The notes under the pieces are model-generated. The model did not search any database and was not told the origin of the DNA. It worked only from the letters and a program-made list of their open reading frames with translations. From NCBI GenBank assembly GCA_035561075.1, contig DATMYF010000187.1:1-64000 (forward strand): a stretch of 64,000 bases of DNA, read 5' to 3'. The position numbers were made by a program, and so were the translations under genes. Origin of the DNA: JAMCRM01 sp035561075 (GTDB lineage: Bacteria > Acidobacteriota > Terriglobia > Bryobacterales > Bryobacteraceae). Positions 61,643-64,000 of this stretch are shown here, piece by piece. Every line of letters starts with the position of its first letter. The first letter of the stretch is position 1.

Positions 61643-61663
61643 CAGACTAATCAGCTTAATAGG

Positions 61664-61978
61664 ATGGCTTCCGTGGAATCTGTGAATCGAAAATTGATAC
61701 GTCCGTCCCTAAACGAAATCAAGGAGCAGATTACACCTCCGCGCCGCCCACCGCAGAAGAAACCCATTCCGCCCGATCAGACCAACGCCGAAAATTTTTA
61801 CTATGTGAAGCAGATGCAAGCGAAGACCCCGATGGTTTTCGTGCTCCGCGACGGCGAGACCCTGCACGGCGTGATCGAGTGGTACGACAAATGTTGCCTG
61901 AAGGTGAATCGGGACGGCGAGCCGAACGTGCTGCTATATAAGCCCTGTATCAAGTACATGTACAAAGAGAACCAATAA
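61664..61978 (+). CDS. hfq: Hfq-like RNA chaperone
   Basis: 104 residues. Hfq hexamers bind sRNA and A-rich mRNA. After a Pro/Lys-rich N-terminal extension of about 40 residues (TPPRRPPQKKPIPPDQTNAEN), the Sm fold is visible: FYYVKQMQAKTPMVFVLRDGETLHGVIEWYDKCCLKV. The Sm2 motif is LYKPCIKYMYK where classical Hfq has YKHA, so the key His is Pro. The basic distal tail is missing. The 186 bp upstream contain the TATAAT at 61637. Confidence 0.8.
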   Translation: MASVESVNRKLIRPSLNEIKEQITPPRRPPQKKPIPPDQTNAENFYYVKQMQAKTPMVFVLRDGETLHGVIEWYDKCCLKVNRDGEPNVLLYKPCIKYMYKENQ

Positions 61979-62009
61979 GGGTGGCCGCGCCTCGGGGCGG
62001 CAGTTCGGG

Positions 62010-62489
62010 CTATTTTTTCGAACGCTCCCTCAAGGCGAGGCGGTACCCCCTTCGATTGCCCGCCTCTTCGTAACGCCGCTTTTCTTCGTCTGTTTCCGGA
62101 ATCACGGGAGGAACCGGCACCCGGTTCCCCTCCTCATCCAAAGCCACAAATGTAAGATAGGCCGATGACGTATGGCAGAATGCGCCCGTCGCCAGATCCT
62201 CGACCATTACCTTAACCCCCACTTCCATCGACGTGCGAAAGACGCGATTAACCGAGGATTTCAACATGATGAGCTGACCGATGTGCACCGGATTGAGGAA
62301 GTTCATGTGGTCGATCGATGCGGTGACCACGGACCGTCGCGCGTGGCGCATGGCGGCCAGCGCGCCCGCCAGATCCACCAGGTGCATGACCTTGCCTCCC
62401 AGAACGTTGCCCAGGCCATTCGCATCGTTGGGCAGGGCCAGTTCGGCGTATTCGGATTGCGATTCGCGGACGGGTTTGGCTTCCATCAT
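62010..62489 (-). CDS. acyl-CoA thioesterase (YciA/BACH hotdog type)
   Basis: 160 residues with one hotdog domain: an N-terminal ELALPNDANGLGNVLGGKVMHLVDLAGALAA, where the Asn-Asp pair and the Asp (DLAG) form the active site of YciA-type enzymes, then VVTASIDHMNFLNPVHIGQLI, MEVGVKVMVEDL and AYLTFVALDEEGNRVPVPPV. It hydrolyses short to medium acyl-CoAs. The start overlaps the stop of the Cys-rich gene by 1 base (TAATG); a second ATG directly follows. Confidence 0.9.
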   Translation of the reverse strand: MMEAKPVRESQSEYAELALPNDANGLGNVLGGKVMHLVDLAGALAAMRHARRSVVTASIDHMNFLNPVHIGQLIMLKSSVNRVFRTSMEVGVKVMVEDLATGAFCHTSSAYLTFVALDEEGNRVPVPPVIPETDEEKRRYEEAGNRRGYRLALRERSKK

Positions 62490-62890
62490 TAGCGTTGTGT
62501 ACGGAGCAGATAGGTCTCGACATATGCCAGCGCCTGCTGGCCGATGGTGGGGTCGGGATGCGGGACAACGAAGCGCCGCCCGTCCGCGTCGTAGACTATG
62601 GTGCTGCGGCTGAAGGGCAGGTACTCGCGCTCGACCACGCAGCACACGCTTACCACCGCGGCGGTCCGGCGCGTGATAGAAAACCGCACGGCATCCGGCC
62701 CTTCCAGTGGAAAACGGCCGCAGGCTCCGCGGGCGTAGCCCAGGTTGCAACTCTTGAGCAACCGCGTGCCCTCGCACGCCGCTGGTTCGCAGCCGGATAC
62801 CCTGCATTCCCCCGCCCAGGCATCTCCCAACGGCAAGATGGACCGTGCGGGACCGAGCCGTTCAGTGGGATAGAAACAGGGGCACGCCAT
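62489..62890 (-). CDS. cysteine-rich protein of unknown function
   Basis: 133 residues. The first 57 residues hold seven cysteines: C3, C5, C29, C34, C39, C48 and C57, starting C-x-C and continuing C-x4-C-x4-C-x8-C-x8-C. This suggests a metal or iron-sulfur site. The C-terminal half is a plain alpha/beta domain (FVVPHPDPTIGQQALAYVETYLL). The ATG at 62890 is chosen since the frame upstream is antisense-like. It is coupled to the thioesterase gene and divergent from the TPR gene. No family recognised. Confidence 0.6.
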   Translation of the reverse strand: MACPCFYPTERLGPARSILPLGDAWAGECRVSGCEPAACEGTRLLKSCNLGYARGACGRFPLEGPDAVRFSITRRTAAVVSVCCVVEREYLPFSRSTIVYDADGRRFVVPHPDPTIGQQALAYVETYLLRTQR

Positions 62891-62917
62891 GCGCCCGGTT
62901 ATGGTATCACAGGAAGC

Positions 62918-63229
62918 ATGGCGAACGATCGGATCCAGGCTCTTCAAGCGATGGTAGCGCAAAACCCCAGCGACAGCTTTTCCCGCTATGGACTGGCTAT
63001 GGCATACGGAGCCGAGGGCCAGTGGGAAAAGGCCATCGACGAATTCCGGTCGCTGCTGTCGATAAACCCCAACTACGCGGCCGCGTACTACCACGCCGGG
63101 CAGGCGCTCGAAAAATTGGCCCGCACCGATGAGGCCAGGCAAATCTACGAGCAGGGCATCGAAACCACCACCCGCTTGGGAGACCTACACACCCGCAGCG
63201 AGTTGCAGGCCGCGCTGGACCTGCTCTAG
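62918..63229 (+). CDS. small tetratricopeptide-repeat protein
   Basis: 103 residues, about two and a half TPR units: DRIQALQAMVAQNPSDSFSRYGLAMAYGAEGQ, WEKAIDEFRSLLSINPNYAAAYYHAGQALEKLARTDEA, RQIYEQGIETTTRLGD. There is no leader, so it is cytosolic. The ATG at 62918 is preceded by AGGA. It probably mediates protein contacts; the partner is unknown. It sits 27 bp from the divergent Cys-rich gene. Confidence 0.8.
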   Translation: MANDRIQALQAMVAQNPSDSFSRYGLAMAYGAEGQWEKAIDEFRSLLSINPNYAAAYYHAGQALEKLARTDEARQIYEQGIETTTRLGDLHTRSELQAALDLL

Positions 63230-63250
63230 AACTCGGGCCCCGAAGGTCCG

Positions 63251-63730
63251 CTAGAACGGCACGTCGTCGTCGGAGATGGCCTGATTCATCCCGGGGTCTG
63301 GAGCCTGGGACGGCATCTGCTGGGGTCCACGCGCGCTGCGCGGCATAGAGACGGGCTGAGCCTGTTGGTTGAACTCGCCAGCGCCGGCGCCTTCACGGCC
63401 TCCGCCCAGCAGGATGATGTCATCCGCCACTACCTCGGTGACATACACCTTGCGGCCTTCCTTGTCGTCGTAGTTGCGGGTTTGGAGGCGTCCCTCCACG
63501 TAAATCTGCTTGCCTTTCAGCAGATAGTTGGCGATGTTCTCAGACCGCCAGTAGACCACCCGGTGCCAATCGGTTTCATCCTTCCACTCGCCGGACTGCT
63601 GGTCTTTCCAGCGCCGGTTGGTAGCCAGGGTGATATTGGTAACGGAGGTGCCTGACTGGGTGAATTTGGTCTCGGCGTCTTTGCCGATATGGCCAATCAG
63701 AATGACTTTGTTGACGCTGCGGGATGCCAT
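63251..63730 (-). CDS. ssb: single-stranded DNA-binding protein
   Basis: 159 residues. The OB fold is canonical: RSVNKVILIGHIGKDAETKF, ITLATNRRWKD, TDWHRVVYWRSENIANYLLKGKQIYVEGRL, KVYVTEVVADDIILLGG. It is followed by a Gly/Gln/Pro-rich linker and the acidic tail DDDVPF that binds replication and repair partners. The ATG at 63730 matches family starts (MASRSVNKV). It may share a transcript with the gene ending at 63770. Confidence 0.97.
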   Translation of the reverse strand: MASRSVNKVILIGHIGKDAETKFTQSGTSVTNITLATNRRWKDQQSGEWKDETDWHRVVYWRSENIANYLLKGKQIYVEGRLQTRNYDDKEGRKVYVTEVVADDIILLGGGREGAGAGEFNQQAQPVSMPRSARGPQQMPSQAPDPGMNQAISDDDVPF

Positions 63731-63769
63731 ATTAACCTGCAACTGTAGCACATTGAACGCTCGCGGGGG

Positions 63770-64000
63770 CTACTCGCGGCGACTCACGGTGGCAGGCTGC
63801 GAACAGGCGGCAAGCTGCGCCTCGGCTTCCGCACGAGGGAAGAATCCGGAGGCCGCCGGCAGCGCCCGCCGGAGCTCGGCCGCCGACGATTCGCAAGCCC
63901 CCCCGGCTACCGCGGCCAAATGCCGCCAGGCGATAATCTCGGCCCGGTACGGTCCTGCGTCGGCCATCAACGCGCTCGCGAAGGAACTCTCCGCGCGCTG
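63770..64000 (-). CDS. C-terminal part of an unknown protein (start outside the window)
   Basis: The minus frame is open from the window edge to a stop at 63770, giving at least 76 residues rich in Ala and Glu with helical character (SSFASALMADAGPYRAEIIAWRHLAA, AAELRRALPAASG, RAEAEAQLAACS). It resembles the end of a TPR or helical-repeat protein but cannot be assigned. A TTG/ATG pair near 63970 exists but is probably internal. Confidence 0.45.
   Translation of the reverse strand, partial: QRAESSFASALMADAGPYRAEIIAWRHLAAVAGGACESSAAELRRALPAASGFFPRAEAEAQLAACSQPATVSRRE

Noticed and set aside
1..64000. tRNA genes, rRNA, CRISPR arrays, insertion sequences
   Set aside because: All gaps were read; none contains cloverleaf-like arms, regularly spaced repeats, transposase sequence or terminal inverted repeats.

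Overview
The window looks like chromosomal DNA of an acidobacterium, most likely of the Solibacter/Bryobacter group. This rests on high GC, a TIGR03437-type secreted protein, an acidobacterial VWFA-type protein beside an Oar/TonB-like barrel, many Tat-exported sugar-isomerase-like TIM barrels, DUF362 proteins and an Hfq-like protein with an unusual Sm2 motif. Taxonomy is inferred from gene content, not from a marker search. Coding density is very high, and many neighbours overlap by 4 bases (ATGA). There is one RNA gene (rnpB), no tRNA or rRNA, no CRISPR array and no insertion sequence.

Layout. 1-4.5 kb: SnoaL-like fragment, small outer-membrane barrel, TIGR03437 surface protein, IPT/TIG protein, secreted TPR protein. 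4.5-12.2 kb (minus): folP, GNAT, tyrS, coiled-coil protein, VWFA protein, barrel-only Oar-like protein. 12.2-21 kb (plus): site-2 protease with CBS domains, lpxD, LOG-family protein, TIM barrel, then the coupled string SpoIIE phosphatase - NnrE/NnrD - tsaE - FabL-like reductase, and a second TIM barrel. 22-23.4 kb: small membrane proteins of YqjD/YqjE/DUF3618 type. 23.3-26.1 kb (minus): TIM barrel, EreA/ChaN-like protein and PD40 protein. 26.2-29 kb: ku with a tandem duplication of its 3' part, and an M28 peptidase. 29.1-33.3 kb: two translationally coupled glycosidase-like enzymes. 33.3-36.3 kb (minus): rnpB and the sucC-sucD-ndk operon with a G-rich inverted repeat between the suc genes. 36.3-41.2 kb: trpD, a lone receiver domain, and the oxidative pentose-phosphate operon zwf-opcA-pgl. 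41-46.3 kb: barrel protein, two tandem paralogues of unknown function, M19 dipeptidase, DUF457 membrane protein. 46.4-48.5 kb: an AT-richer regulatory island (zinc-finger/HTH protein divergent from a regulator with a dead S24-like domain). 48.5-55.2 kb: lipoprotein, PD40 protein, MFS transporter, TIM barrel, sugE, DUF362 protein. 55.2-61.5 kb (minus): a six-gene run ending in a four-carbon acid-sugar kinase (DUF1537) and a PdxA-family dehydrogenase. 61.6-64 kb: hfq-like, YciA-type thioesterase, Cys-rich protein, TPR protein, ssb.

The strongest discovery is at 57134-58915. A secreted TlpA/thioredoxin-fold protein is interrupted by one in-frame TGA exactly at the first cysteine of its CxxC motif, so the site reads W-(TGA)-G-S-C. 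The TGA is followed at the expected distance by a perfect 6-bp stem with a 5-nt AGUUG loop, matching a bacterial SECIS element. I read this as a UGSC selenoprotein, not two genes or a pseudogene. Other points worth attention are the ku duplication, the regulatory island with its 12-bp palindrome, the sucC/sucD G-rich repeat, and several near-leaderless promoters.
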